A DNA stretch of 64,000 nt, taken from NCBI GenBank assembly GCA_949358305.1, contig OX442315.1, positions 7,838,427 through 7,902,426 on the forward strand, written 5' to 3'. The notes under the pieces are model-generated. The model was not told the DNA's origin and ran no database searches. It saw nothing but the letters and a program-made list of their open reading frames with translations. This document shows, one piece after another, positions 20,351 to 30,030 of this stretch. The translations under genes and the position numbers were made by a program. Source of the stretch: Strigamia acuminata. Its lineage: Eukaryota > Arthropoda > Chilopoda > Geophilomorpha > Linotaeniidae. The stretch's first letter is position 1. Each line of letters begins with the position of its first letter.

Positions 20351-21368
20351 TGTTGTGACCCGACTGGACCGGGGTCAACGAAGAGTTTCTCTCGTGACCT
20401 CGTTTCGGGTGTAAGGGGAGCCGCAAGCGCGTCTCCCTTCCCTCAGTGCATTGACATCTAGTCAATGGACAGGCGTCTGCCCTGAGGGAGTGGGGATGGT
20501 TCGTCCACCCCACCATTGGGTGATTCTGGTCACCTGTCAACCCCGCTTTGTGCAAAGGAATGTGCCTTGCACTGAGCGGGCAGAACCAACACAACCATCA
20601 AACGAGAAACACACGTAAACCCGTCGTCCTACAAGATCAGGCCCAAGTAAATATACTGGGATTGACCGAGGACAAAGGACAATTTACCGTGAGTACGTTT
20701 GGTCAGTGTCAAACTCCGCAGAGTAACCTGCGAGATAAGATTACCACACTATTTTAGCACACCAGCTAGAAATAGTAAAAACCACTACAGTTTAGCGAGT
20801 TGTGCAGACAAACGGTCGCACAAGCCTAAACTGCAGTAAAACCACGACGAGCGTTCCCGCCGCTGTGTGACCGCCGGGAGCCAGAAGAGTCCGCCGCTGT
20901 GTGATCGCCGGACACCACACAAAAAACCTAGACAACAGCCCGAAGTAAGCCTTTTAACTAAGCATTCACTCGCGCCCGACCAGCGTGAGCCCGAAGGACC
21001 AGCCAGAGACGAGCCGAGGACGCCATATTGCCACGCCAGCCCAAGACGACATCACGTTGCTACAACGAGGACGCCATCTTGGACACGCACGAGACAACAG
21101 ACGACCTCGCCGATTCCAGCCAGCTTTCATCTTACCTTTACCTTTCCATTTCCCATCACCCATTCCGATTTACCTTTTACTTACCCTTTATATATATATA
21201 TATAAGATATATCTGTATATTGCCCCGCAGAATAAATCTATATTATATTTTACCTTTTATATCTGTGTAATCATTTCTTTGGGTAAACCGCTTGGGCAAA
21301 GCGGTAGTGAGTTAGTCGAATTAAGTAATCAACCCACGAGTTAGCGACGGTTAGAGTTGAGCGCGACA
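20351..21368 (+). repeat. 5' LTR of element C
   Basis: Begins TGTTGTGACCCGACTGG, ends GAGCGCGACA. Near its 3' part is a TATA-rich run (TTTATATATATATATATAAG, ~21188-21207) followed by AATAAA at 21231. A G+C-rich phrase (CCGCTGTGTGA.CGCCGG) occurs twice at ~20860-20910. Open frames inside (e.g. 20867-21344) recur in the other LTR and carry no domain. Confidence 0.95.
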
Positions 21369-21370
21369 CG

Positions 21371-21388
21371 TGGGGGCCTGTCCGGGAT
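21371..21388 (+). promoter_or_regulatory. Primer-binding site of element C
   Basis: TGGGGGCCTGTCCGGGAT, two bases after the LTR end; it differs from the tRNA-Pro type site (TGGGGGCTCGTCCGGGAT) at two adjacent positions. The primer is therefore probably tRNA-Pro or a close relative in this species. Confidence 0.75.
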
Positions 21389-21440
21389 TAAGTTGAATAA
21401 CTGATTCTAACCTGTGATTACATCATACCCAAAGCAAGAA

Positions 21441-24400
21441 ATGGCAGATAATACCCGAGTAACAGATTCCGACTCCGACGCAAACAAGAGAGCCGGCAGT
21501 CGTAAAGGCGCCGACTATCACTTGCGATCTGGAGGTCCCTTACCCAAAGCCTCAGCGCACGAAGCGAGGCAAAAACGGCGTAAGCCTAAACCCGATCGTA
21601 GAAGCGCATCAGAGGCATCGCACCCGTCTCGCGCCGAGACGAGGCAGCGATTGGACGAGACAGAGCGGGGTGAAGAGCAATCTCACTCCAAACTGCCGCG
21701 TTCTAACCGTGACGGCGAGACGAGCGGAAACGAGGTTTTATCCCGTAACCAATCGCCTCGTCTAACGCACGACACCGAGGTGGGCAGTCCGAAAGCAGCG
21801 TCTCCGATACAAAAGACGGCCTCAAATACGACCGCTAATTCGGCACTAGACACGCCAATTACGCACAGTCGACCAGCCTCGGTAGTGTCTGAAGGGCACA
21901 AGTCCAACTCGTCCTCTGTCAAGCGTGTTTCGAGCCAGCCTTACAGCGTCTCGGGCACCTTGATTGATGCGATGCAATTGGCACAAGCGGAGGGAGTGAG
22001 ATACACCCTTCCGACGGGGAAGATTACAGTGTACGAAACGTTACAAATCGTACGTGCAGCTTTAAAAGCGCACAGTGTATCCCCACAAATCACCATTGTT
22101 GAAGGTGCACACGCTCAACAATTGGTTGATTCCGCTCAATTTGAAGCGGATGCAGAGAATGAGGCTCGACAAGCCATTCGCGAGAGACGGAGGAAGCTGG
22201 CGGAAAGAGAAGCGCAAGCTCTCGAGTACGGCAGAACCCAGCCCAATCCGACTACTCCCGAGGAGGTAGAAATAGTTGACCGAGCCCTGAGAGCACATCG
22301 ATATGCTTTCCACTCGCAACAAGAAGCAGAGCGAGCATTTATGGCCAGATTGCGACGAGATGACCCGAAATCCGTTCGCAAACCAGAGGTCAGTTCATCC
22401 GAGCTGTCCGACGAGAGCCTAGAGGGAGACCCAAAGCGCACGCCGAAGGCCAAACCCAAACCCCAGCCGGAGAGGGCAACACCAGCTACTCCGCGCAAGA
22501 GAGATGCGTCGGCCAGAGAACAACAAACTCGGCCCCGCATGCAAGCTCTCGATTCAGCCACAAATAATGCGATAACGCGGTTAATCAACGCTAATAATGC
22601 TAGGCGAAATGAAGAGCAAGCTCTCACAAGCCAACAGCAAGATAATCCGCAAGGGACTGAGTGGCAACAACCAGTGCCCATCCTTAAAGACGACGAGTCG
22701 TCAAGGAGACAATCGCATGATCGCACCTCTTCGCGAGAAGAAGGCAAACGCGATGAAAGAACGAAATATTATCGCTACGGAAATAGTGATTCGTCGTCAG
22801 ATGGACTGGAGTCAAATGCACCCAGTCATCACGATTCGGAGAGAGGTTCCGGAGAAAGACGAAGGGAAAGAGAACGCGATGAACGCAGGGAAAGGGAACG
22901 TGACGACCGTCGTAGGGGCCGGAAAGAGTCAAACTCTTCACGGCGCAACCCGCCACGCCGCTCACCGTCTCCCGACCCCAGCTCCGACCCCTCATCCAAC
23001 GACGACAGACGAAAGGAGAAATCAAGTAATCGCCGGAAGAGATCCAACTCTCCGCGCGATAGAGAGAAACGACGTCGATCGGAAAATAGCGACCACCGAC
23101 GGGAGGAGTGTCAGGACCTTCCCCGACAAAGCGCGTTTACCGATTCGACGGGTCGACAGTATACGATGGGAGAGCTTGGAAGAGCCCTACTCGGCTCGTT
23201 AAAAGCCGAGGGAATCGATCTGAGCAAACGAAACGATCGTAATCGTAGCACTGGTGACCGCGTAAAGAAAAAATACGCTGTCTCCCGACGTGACACCATG
23301 AGTGTTACCGGGAATATTAGGTGGCAATTTTATATTCAGAACCGTTTCGACGGGTCATGGAAAGCGGGAGATCGCTTCCTTGACGAAGTAATTCGAATTA
23401 AGACTGCCACTAAAGCCACCGTAGGAGACATGCTCACCCACGGTATTGTCGAGCTAATGACAGGCTCGGCACGTGAGTGGTACCAAGGATTGAAAGGCGT
23501 CAATTGGGACGACTTTTTAATGAGATTCGACCTACGCTACGGCGAGACACCCGAAGAGGTGAGCCGAAAGATGCGAGGTCTTCGCCAGATGCCTGGTGAA
23601 ACCATAATGGATTACGACATTCGCGCCAGATTGTTGTTCGAAAAGGCCCCGATGGAATTTCATGCCACGGGATTCAACCTTTTCTTTCTCGGCGGTTTGT
23701 CGGAGTACTCGCAACGGGTGCTACTTGAAGAAAGGGCACCGACAGGAGGCAGCTACGAGGAGATGAGCGCCTTCCTGTTTGAGAACACGATAGATATCGA
23801 GAAGAGATATTATTCCGCTTTACCAGAAGCGGAGAAAGCAGCAACCGCTAAACGTCTCAAGTTGAGTGCGGAAAGATATGGGGCGACAGATAAAATTATG
23901 CGCCCTACTGAATATCTTAGCGGTATAATGGAGCTGGCAGAAGCTAGCGTTGGTTTACAAATAAAAAATAAACTGACATCCACGCTGCCTTCCAACCCTT
24001 TGGCCGCCCCTAAAAAGGCACCGACAGCGTCAGCCATGCAAGCGACACTGGAGGAGGTCAAGGAGGGGGAGGAAGCCGGACAAGATGCCGGAAAATCAGA
24101 CGAAAAAGAAGAAAAAGACGATTATTCGACGGACGAAGAAATACGAAGCTATCGCGATACCTTATCAACGGGTTGCGATGAGGAAGGACCGCTAGTACAT
24201 CTCATCCATCGAGATAGAGCGGTAGAAGAATTTCGCGCCAGGTTAAAACCAAATGCCGGCCGAATTCCGAAGTATTTTCGGAAAAATTACACGCCACCGT
24301 CGAAAGCAGACCCTGAAAAGAAAAAATCGACTGAAGCCCCAAGAGACAAATCAAATATTCGTTGTTTCAAGTGTAACCAACCGGGTCACTATTCCAATGA

Positions 24401-24524
24401 GTGCCCAAGAACAGCGAAAGAAGACGCTAAATTTGACGCAATAATGAAGCAGATGGCAGAGATTAAACTCGCCATGGCAAAAAACGAGTCAAAAAACGAG
24501 TCAGCGCAGGCGGCGAAGAAATAA
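21441..24524 (+). CDS. Gag of element C (1027 aa) with RS-rich domain and CCHC zinc knuckle
   Basis: The first ATG in a good context (GAAATGG) is at 21441. The first ~600 residues are unusual: basic/Ser-rich at first, then charged helices (ERRRKLAEREAQALE, ~257-271), then an RS/RE/RD-rich tract from ~468 to 551 (RRRERERDERRERERDDRR, NSSRRNPPRRSPSPDPSS, SNSPRDREKRRR). The retrotransposon gag core follows at ~620-735 (RWQFYIQNRFDGSW ... AREWYQGL ... FDLRYG), and a single zinc knuckle CFKCNQPGHYSNECP at ~974. The usual gypsy Gag is 300-500 residues, so this one is about twice as long. It ends at TAA 24522-24524 inside the frameshift stem-loop. Confidence 0.92.
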   Translation: MADNTRVTDSDSDANKRAGSRKGADYHLRSGGPLPKASAHEARQKRRKPKPDRRSASEASHPSRAETRQRLDETERGEEQSHSKLPRSNRDGETSGNEVLSRNQSPRLTHDTEVGSPKAASPIQKTASNTTANSALDTPITHSRPASVVSEGHKSNSSSVKRVSSQPYSVSGTLIDAMQLAQAEGVRYTLPTGKITVYETLQIVRAALKAHSVSPQITIVEGAHAQQLVDSAQFEADAENEARQAIRERRRKLAEREAQALEYGRTQPNPTTPEEVEIVDRALRAHRYAFHSQQEAERAFMARLRRDDPKSVRKPEVSSSELSDESLEGDPKRTPKAKPKPQPERATPATPRKRDASAREQQTRPRMQALDSATNNAITRLINANNARRNEEQALTSQQQDNPQGTEWQQPVPILKDDESSRRQSHDRTSSREEGKRDERTKYYRYGNSDSSSDGLESNAPSHHDSERGSGERRRERERDERRERERDDRRRGRKESNSSRRNPPRRSPSPDPSSDPSSNDDRRKEKSSNRRKRSNSPRDREKRRRSENSDHRREECQDLPRQSAFTDSTGRQYTMGELGRALLGSLKAEGIDLSKRNDRNRSTGDRVKKKYAVSRRDTMSVTGNIRWQFYIQNRFDGSWKAGDRFLDEVIRIKTATKATVGDMLTHGIVELMTGSAREWYQGLKGVNWDDFLMRFDLRYGETPEEVSRKMRGLRQMPGETIMDYDIRARLLFEKAPMEFHATGFNLFFLGGLSEYSQRVLLEERAPTGGSYEEMSAFLFENTIDIEKRYYSALPEAEKAATAKRLKLSAERYGATDKIMRPTEYLSGIMELAEASVGLQIKNKLTSTLPSNPLAAPKKAPTASAMQATLEEVKEGEEAGQDAGKSDEKEEKDDYSTDEEIRSYRDTLSTGCDEEGPLVHLIHRDRAVEEFRARLKPNAGRIPKYFRKNYTPPSKADPEKKKSTEAPRDKSNIRCFKCNQPGHYSNECPRTAKEDAKFDAIMKQMAEIKLAMAKNESKNESAQAAKK

Positions 24525-24542
24525 CTTCTCGACCGTCTGCGC
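24491..24542 (+). promoter_or_regulatory. -1 ribosomal frameshift site joining gag and pol
   Basis: The gag reading frame passes through A AAA AAC (24491-24497), a canonical X XXY YYZ slippery heptamer in the correct phase. After a 6-nt spacer (GAGTCA) comes a stem-loop: 5' arm 24504-24520 (starting GCGCAGGCGG), 3' arm 24526-24542 (ending CCGTCTGCGC), ten consecutive pairs at the base including one G-U, then two short helices separated by bulged A residues. The five-base loop (ATAAC) holds the gag stop codon. The -1 frame is open from the heptamer into pol at 24548. All parts are seen directly; efficiency is inferred. Confidence 0.85.
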
Positions 24543-24547
24543 CATTC

Positions 24548-27500
24548 ATGAAGAAGAAGGGGTTTAACAAAGGGTTTGATAAGCCGCCACCAGTCAAAGA
24601 AATGGGTAGTGACATAGCTAACGCCCAAATTCAAGACAGGGCCAACAACGCTTTGCAGGTAATTACCGCAAACGCTGAGGCTGAGGCGGAAGAACCGAAC
24701 CTACTGCTTGAAGAATTACCTCAAGTAGTCGAAGACACAGAAGAATTTCGTGTTTTCATGTGCAACGTGGCGGTCGAATACACCAACCGCCTATGCATGT
24801 TGCCCATGACAATAGAACGTGAAAAAATTATGGGACTGCTAGACTCGGGAGCAGATCGCTCGTTCGTTTCCGAAGACATAGTAGCATCATTGGGTCTCAC
24901 CGATAAGATAAAAGGCGTTAATAAAAATATACGTCTAAAAACCGCCAACGGAATGGCGCGTCCAAAAGGAGTTATATTATTGACCATGGAGTGGCTCGGA
25001 GGGGTAGAACAGCACCCTTTCCTGGTCCTGCCCACATGCGACAGAATTTTTCTGTTGGGCTTAGACCTCATGGCGTCAATGGAAATACAACCAAATCCAA
25101 TAACGAAATCTTGGAATTATATCAGAAATGATAAGGAAAGACCCGCAATTGTCGTGCCACCAGCTCTTGTAAAAGAAGCGGCCGACAAGACACAGTGGGA
25201 GAAAGGCCTAAAGAAATTCGTTCAAGACTACGATTTTAAAGCATTCGTAACAGAATTGCAACGGGACAATGTAGTGGAAACGCTTGTCGCCGACGCCGCT
25301 TTAGAATTAAACGAAGCGGCAGCCCTACGAAGGGTCCTACTTAAATATGAGGGGATCCTGTCGAAAAAACCGGGCCGAACGAATAGGGCTATTCACGAAA
25401 TTAAATTGACGGATAATAAACCTATACGAGTTGCGTATAAGGGAATGAACCCGCAAAAACGTGAAATAGTGCAAAAGATGTGCCAAGAAATGCTAGACAG
25501 TGGCATTGTCTCCGAGGCCCAGGGAGAATACGCGACGCGAGTTGTGCTCGTGATGCGCCCGGGCTCGGACCCACGCCTATGCATTGATTACCGCCCATTA
25601 AACGCGGTGACAGAGATAGATCCCATACAGATGCCGTCTATCGAATCCATTTTGAGAGAGCTCAGCCCCTTTTCTTGGGTTACGACGATGGATCTGTCGA
25701 AGGGATACTGGCAGGTTGAGATGAGGCCAGAGGATAAGCTAAAAACAGCATTTTACTCGCCAATTGGACGGTTGATGTTCAACGTCATGCCATTTGGTTT
25801 AGTGAACGCTCCCAGTACCTTTCAGAGACTAATCGAAAGCGTATTGGGTGATATCCTGCATCAGTTTGTGTGGGCATACCTAGATGACATAGTTATCGCC
25901 TCCAAAACATTCGAAGAGCACATTGAGCATATCGACCAAGTGCTCACCCGGCTGGCGAAAGCTGGGTTACACGTGCATCCGGGCAAGAGCAAGTTCTGTC
26001 GAAAGGAGCTTGCCTTCCTGGGTTATCGCATTGGAGTCAATGGTTTAGCTATCGGCCCCGAAAAAATCGATGCGATTAATCGTTTCCCACCACCCGAGGA
26101 CGTTAAAGGTGTCCAACGGTTTATGGGAATGATAAACTTCTTCGGCAGGTTGCTACCGGGTCTAGCTGAAGTGGCAGCCCCAGTTACCGACCTCCTGAAG
26201 AATGAAAACGAATTTGTATGGTCAAATGAGTGCAACATCGCATTTAATGCGATAAAGAGGATGCTGACGGAAGTCGGCGTAATGCCTCTACCCGACCTAA
26301 ACCGGCCGTTCATATTACATACGGACGCCAGCAGAGTTGGGTTGGGAGCCGCGTTGCTTCAAACACACGTGCGCGACGGAGTCGAACAAGACCTGCCGTG
26401 CATGTTTATAAGTCGCAAACTCCAAGGCGCTGAAAAAAATTACAACGCCACAGAGTTGGAGTGTTTGGCAGTTGTGTGGGCTATAAGGAAATTTAGAGAT
26501 TATCTCGAATATACCAAATTTGTAGTCCACACAGATCATCAAGCGTTACAATGGCTGATGAAATTAAAGGAGCCAGCCGGTCGACTAGCCAGATGGCAGT
26601 TAGAACTGATGGCATGCGACTTGACCATTCAATACAAGCCCGGCAAATATAACGTCGTGGCTGACGCTCTGTCACGGGCATCAGTGTCAGATCCAATCGA
26701 CGCTGACGATGATGGCGAGGATGACTCCCGCATCATTTATTGCCCTACGAGTTGTCACCGTTGGGATTTAAGGAAGATGAATGAAATTCCTACCGCGTCT
26801 CCGGCAGATGTAAAATTCTGTGGATTCTGGACGCGGTTATACCAACCAGCTGCTGACAATTACCCAAACGCAAAGAAGGAATTTAAGCTAGAGCGGAGAA
26901 TAAATGACCCGCTTCTAAGCGCCTTCCACGCTCGTGTCAGCAAGCAAATGAAAAGCAATCCCCCAACAAGGGAGGAAATAATTGTGCAACAAAAATTAGA
27001 CAAAAAATGTCAGGACAGAGCTAGATTCGTACTGACAGGAAAATATCCGCCCAACTTAACCAGAAGGCAGAAGCGTCGTTATGCACACGAATCCATAGAT
27101 TACCTATTGGATGACGGCCTTTTAGTGAAACATCACCCAAATCACCAAGATGACTTGAGTGAATCGGACACCGCAGTAAAGGTAGTAATACCTGCTTCCT
27201 TAATCGGTCGCGTGCTGTGGTTGTTACACGGGCACCCACTTGCGAGCCATGCGGGAGTAAGCAGAACACTCTATCGTGCTACACAGCTTTTTCACTGGAC
27301 AGGGATGAAAAAAGATATTGCTCTTTTTGTCCACCAATGTCAGCGATGTCAAGCGTGCAAGCCGAGGAGTAAATCACCATTCGAAACTATTTTCTTAGGG
27401 CCTTACGCGCCTTTTGATTGTTTAAGTGTCGATGTGATGGGCCCAAAACCCGTTACGGGAAATAAAAATGCGTACATTATCGTTATAATGGACGTGGCAA

Positions 27501-28618
27501 CTCGTTGGCCCGAGTTGTACGCCGTCGCTAGACCTTCAGCAGAGAAAATCGTTGAATGTATCTACGACGTGGCGTTACGTTACGGATTTCCACGTAAAAT
27601 AATATCCGATAACGGACCCCAATTTATCTCGAAAATTTGGGGTAAGTTTTGTAAAAAATTCGGGATTGTGGCGTCACATACTTCGACCTACAATCCTAGA
27701 ACAAATCCCGTTGAGCGACTCAACAGGGATATCAAATATGCATTAAGTATATTCACTGACATCCACAATAGGTGGGATGAATACTTGAGGGAGATCGCGT
27801 TCAGCATACGAACAACAGTCTCGAGGACGAGAGATTTTTCTCCGGCCTACCTCAACTTCGCCCGAGAGCTACGAGTGCCTTGGGACCCACGAGTGGCAGA
27901 GTCGGTAAATGTGGTGGACCCAGAGAAACCACATGAGTATGTGTATAAATTGGAGCAAACAATTTCGAACACATACAAGCATATGATGGCGCACATTTTT
28001 AACATGCGCGACCGCATTTTACAAGATAAAAGCGGTGGAAAATTCGTGAATTTCGAGATCAATGATTTGGTGTGGAAAGATGCACACACCCTCTCAAATG
28101 CAGCGAGAGGGATCACCGCCAGCTTGGCCGACAAGAGAGATGGTCCGTATGTAATCATCGGCAAGCATGGCGGTAACGCGTATAAATTACGCAAGCTCGA
28201 GGACAACACCGAGCAAAAATCGATCCAGGTACGAGAGTTAACTCCGTACATTCCGGAATTCCCGCAAGAAATGTGGGCCAAGGGCCAAGTCAAGTCTAAA
28301 ACTGACGGCCAAATCGTCGATATGTTCGCTGGCGAGTCGGAAAAAGCACCGCCAAGTGACAACGAGGAGTATTTCGACGCCCCTTCACCTCCGGTCAACG
28401 AGATCGTTGAATCCGTTCCGGATCCAATTTTGGTCGGGGGGGAAACAGGAGAAACTCCTGAAACAAACACAAAAAACACGGATAAAAAAGAAAACAATAA
28501 TGAGGAGGTACAGACACAAAAAACAACAAAAAATATCGTACCTGCCTCGATCCGTAACCTGCGACCAAAAAGAGATAATCCGTTTATAAAAGGCGGAAAG
28601 GTCGTAGGAAAGAAGTAA
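24548..28618 (+). CDS. Pol of element C (1356 aa from first ATG; made as Gag-Pol by -1 frameshift)
   Basis: Domains by residue from ATG 24548: protease GLLDSGADRSFVS (~96); reverse transcriptase with CIDYRPLN (~347), LSKGYWQ and the catalytic YLDD (~442); RNase H from LHTDASRVGLG (~590) with HTDHQ (~661) and VVADALSR; integrase zinc region HGHPLASHAG ... CQRCQAC (~893-932); integrase core with Asp in SVDVMG (~961), SDNGPQF (~1020) and Glu in PVERLNRD (~1055). A ~300-residue tail follows, ending in a basic Lys-rich stretch. Order and motifs are those of Ty3/gypsy. In a -1 frame relative to gag and open upstream of its ATG as far as the slippery site, so the ATG is probably not used as a start. 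No stops or frameshifts. Confidence 0.96.
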   Translation: MKKKGFNKGFDKPPPVKEMGSDIANAQIQDRANNALQVITANAEAEAEEPNLLLEELPQVVEDTEEFRVFMCNVAVEYTNRLCMLPMTIEREKIMGLLDSGADRSFVSEDIVASLGLTDKIKGVNKNIRLKTANGMARPKGVILLTMEWLGGVEQHPFLVLPTCDRIFLLGLDLMASMEIQPNPITKSWNYIRNDKERPAIVVPPALVKEAADKTQWEKGLKKFVQDYDFKAFVTELQRDNVVETLVADAALELNEAAALRRVLLKYEGILSKKPGRTNRAIHEIKLTDNKPIRVAYKGMNPQKREIVQKMCQEMLDSGIVSEAQGEYATRVVLVMRPGSDPRLCIDYRPLNAVTEIDPIQMPSIESILRELSPFSWVTTMDLSKGYWQVEMRPEDKLKTAFYSPIGRLMFNVMPFGLVNAPSTFQRLIESVLGDILHQFVWAYLDDIVIASKTFEEHIEHIDQVLTRLAKAGLHVHPGKSKFCRKELAFLGYRIGVNGLAIGPEKIDAINRFPPPEDVKGVQRFMGMINFFGRLLPGLAEVAAPVTDLLKNENEFVWSNECNIAFNAIKRMLTEVGVMPLPDLNRPFILHTDASRVGLGAALLQTHVRDGVEQDLPCMFISRKLQGAEKNYNATELECLAVVWAIRKFRDYLEYTKFVVHTDHQALQWLMKLKEPAGRLARWQLELMACDLTIQYKPGKYNVVADALSRASVSDPIDADDDGEDDSRIIYCPTSCHRWDLRKMNEIPTASPADVKFCGFWTRLYQPAADNYPNAKKEFKLERRINDPLLSAFHARVSKQMKSNPPTREEIIVQQKLDKKCQDRARFVLTGKYPPNLTRRQKRRYAHESIDYLLDDGLLVKHHPNHQDDLSESDTAVKVVIPASLIGRVLWLLHGHPLASHAGVSRTLYRATQLFHWTGMKKDIALFVHQCQRCQACKPRSKSPFETIFLGPYAPFDCLSVDVMGPKPVTGNKNAYIIVIMDVATRWPELYAVARPSAEKIVECIYDVALRYGFPRKIISDNGPQFISKIWGKFCKKFGIVASHTSTYNPRTNPVERLNRDIKYALSIFTDIHNRWDEYLREIAFSIRTTVSRTRDFSPAYLNFARELRVPWDPRVAESVNVVDPEKPHEYVYKLEQTISNTYKHMMAHIFNMRDRILQDKSGGKFVNFEINDLVWKDAHTLSNAARGITASLADKRDGPYVIIGKHGGNAYKLRKLEDNTEQKSIQVRELTPYIPEFPQEMWAKGQVKSKTDGQIVDMFAGESEKAPPSDNEEYFDAPSPPVNEIVESVPDPILVGGETGETPETNTKNTDKKENNNEEVQTQKTTKNIVPASIRNLRPKRDNPFIKGGKVVGKK

Positions 28619-29095
28619 AATAAATTACGAGTCGATGGCGGCACTAAAAATAAATTCTAATCGACCGATAGTGCAAGCCATCACGTTGCGAGACTCGAAG
28701 AAAATTCCGCTAAGTCCAACAAAGCGGATATCGGTCGAATTCACGTCACAAGATGGCGTGGAAGCGCGGGACCCGTAGCAAAATTATCGGCACGGGTCGG
28801 ATACCGCGTGCAAAAGACCCCGTAGCAGCAATCGCGCACGGGAGTGAAAACAAAGGAGACCCGTAGCGTAACATGCGCACGGGTAGGTGCGCACTAGTCT
28901 CAAACACCCGGGTTCTGGAGTATATTACCCAGAATCCATCGCGATTACCTCGTGTTCACACGGACTTCCGCTTTTCACAGCTGATCGCTGCATTCGTGCG
29001 TGATCCTCGTTTTTAACGTTTTTATCGAGTTTTTTGAGATAGTTTTATCATCCTTTTTTCAATCGTGATTGAGCTTTTTGTGCGCGCTCCTCGCC
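28619..29095 (+). other. Non-coding region after pol with three small hairpins
   Basis: No long open frame. Between ~28769 and ~28884 three copies of a CCCGTAGC...GCACGGG block occur, each able to form a stem of 5-7 bp (GACCCGT with ACGGGTC in the first). Further on, 28985-29095 is T-rich and leads into the small ATG at 29096. The region could hold RNA structure or a promoter/splice acceptor for the third ORF transcript. Confidence 0.6.
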
Positions 29096-29209
29096 ATGAA
29101 CGAGGAAGAGAACGACGTGCTTGCCATAGAGCACGAGGACGAGGAAAACTGGGACCGCGATGTAAACCAAGTCCATCCCGATCAGGTAGAAGTCGGCATC
29201 GGCACATGA
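29096..29209 (+). CDS. Small acidic leader ORF (37 aa) with an internal splice donor
   Basis: MNEEENDVLAIEHEDEEN starts at 29096 in a favourable context (GCCATGA). A donor-like CAG/GTAGAAG lies after codon 30 (exon end 29185). That donor is in phase 0 and so is the acceptor at 30030 before the third ORF, so splicing 29186-30030 out would put the first 30 acidic residues in frame onto the third protein. Unspliced, the ORF stops at 29207-29209. Whether it is translated is unknown; the phase match is the main support. Confidence 0.45.
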   Translation: MNEEENDVLAIEHEDEENWDRDVNQVHPDQVEVGIGT

Positions 29210-30030
29210 GAACTAGTTCCGTGCTGCTGAAGAAGAAATTTTGTTGACTAATACCTGACATGAGTGCTTTGCACTCACAATAGCGTATAATTAATTATTA
29301 ACCGCGATCGCTCACACGATCGTATTTTTTTCTTGTTAATTTGTTTTCGGGGTGCGAGCGCAGACTTCACGTCGCCTCGCGTCTCGAAAATTCCTCATGA
29401 CTTGAGTCACGAGCGAGACAATGGGCTCGAGCCATAAATAATTTTATGACAAGGGGAGAATATTCTGTAAAAGAATATTTTTCTCCACAAGTAATTTGAC
29501 GCATCAAATTGATGCAACTTAACATTCGTACGATGAATTTTTCGATGTGTTAGATAAATTTAATTTGACTTTAACTTTTTTAAAAATTAGACAAAGTCCG
29601 ACTTCGGAATAATTCTTTATTAGATTTATTTATTTAATAAAATTTCGACAAGCACATTTATTGTGCAATTTTAGTAATAATTCACACCCGATGAACTTTT
29701 TTTACGAATGACTGATAATTATTAATTTAATTATTAGTAATGTTCTAATTAACGTTAGAATTAATTTAAAGTAAAATCTGATGATAAAAATCCGGATTAA
29801 AGGCTCGATTCCGTCTCGCTGTGCGTTTTGGACATGAGACAGATTTTTTACGTGATGACTTCTTTTTTTTCTATCCGACGAGGGACAATTCGTCCTACGT
29901 TTGCACCGATAGACAGGAATCGGTCTCGACGGACGGCTGCACGTATCGGCAACGTCCCTCGAAACCAACCATTTATCTACGTATTTAAATATTAACTTTT
30001 TATTAATTGTTTATTTCTCCATCCTTCCAG
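29210..30030 (+). other. Proposed intron of the third-ORF transcript
   Basis: AT-rich, stop-dense sequence between the leader ORF and the third ORF. It is bounded by CAG/GTAGAAG at 29185/29186 and by TTTATTTCTCCATCCTTCCAG at 30010-30030, a strong polypyrimidine tract and acceptor. I see no coding capacity in it. Confidence 0.45.

Noticed and set aside
20867-21344. Open frames in element C's LTRs (repeated at 33349-33826)
   Set aside because: Same DNA twice because the LTRs are copies; no domain, and LTRs carry regulatory sequence.
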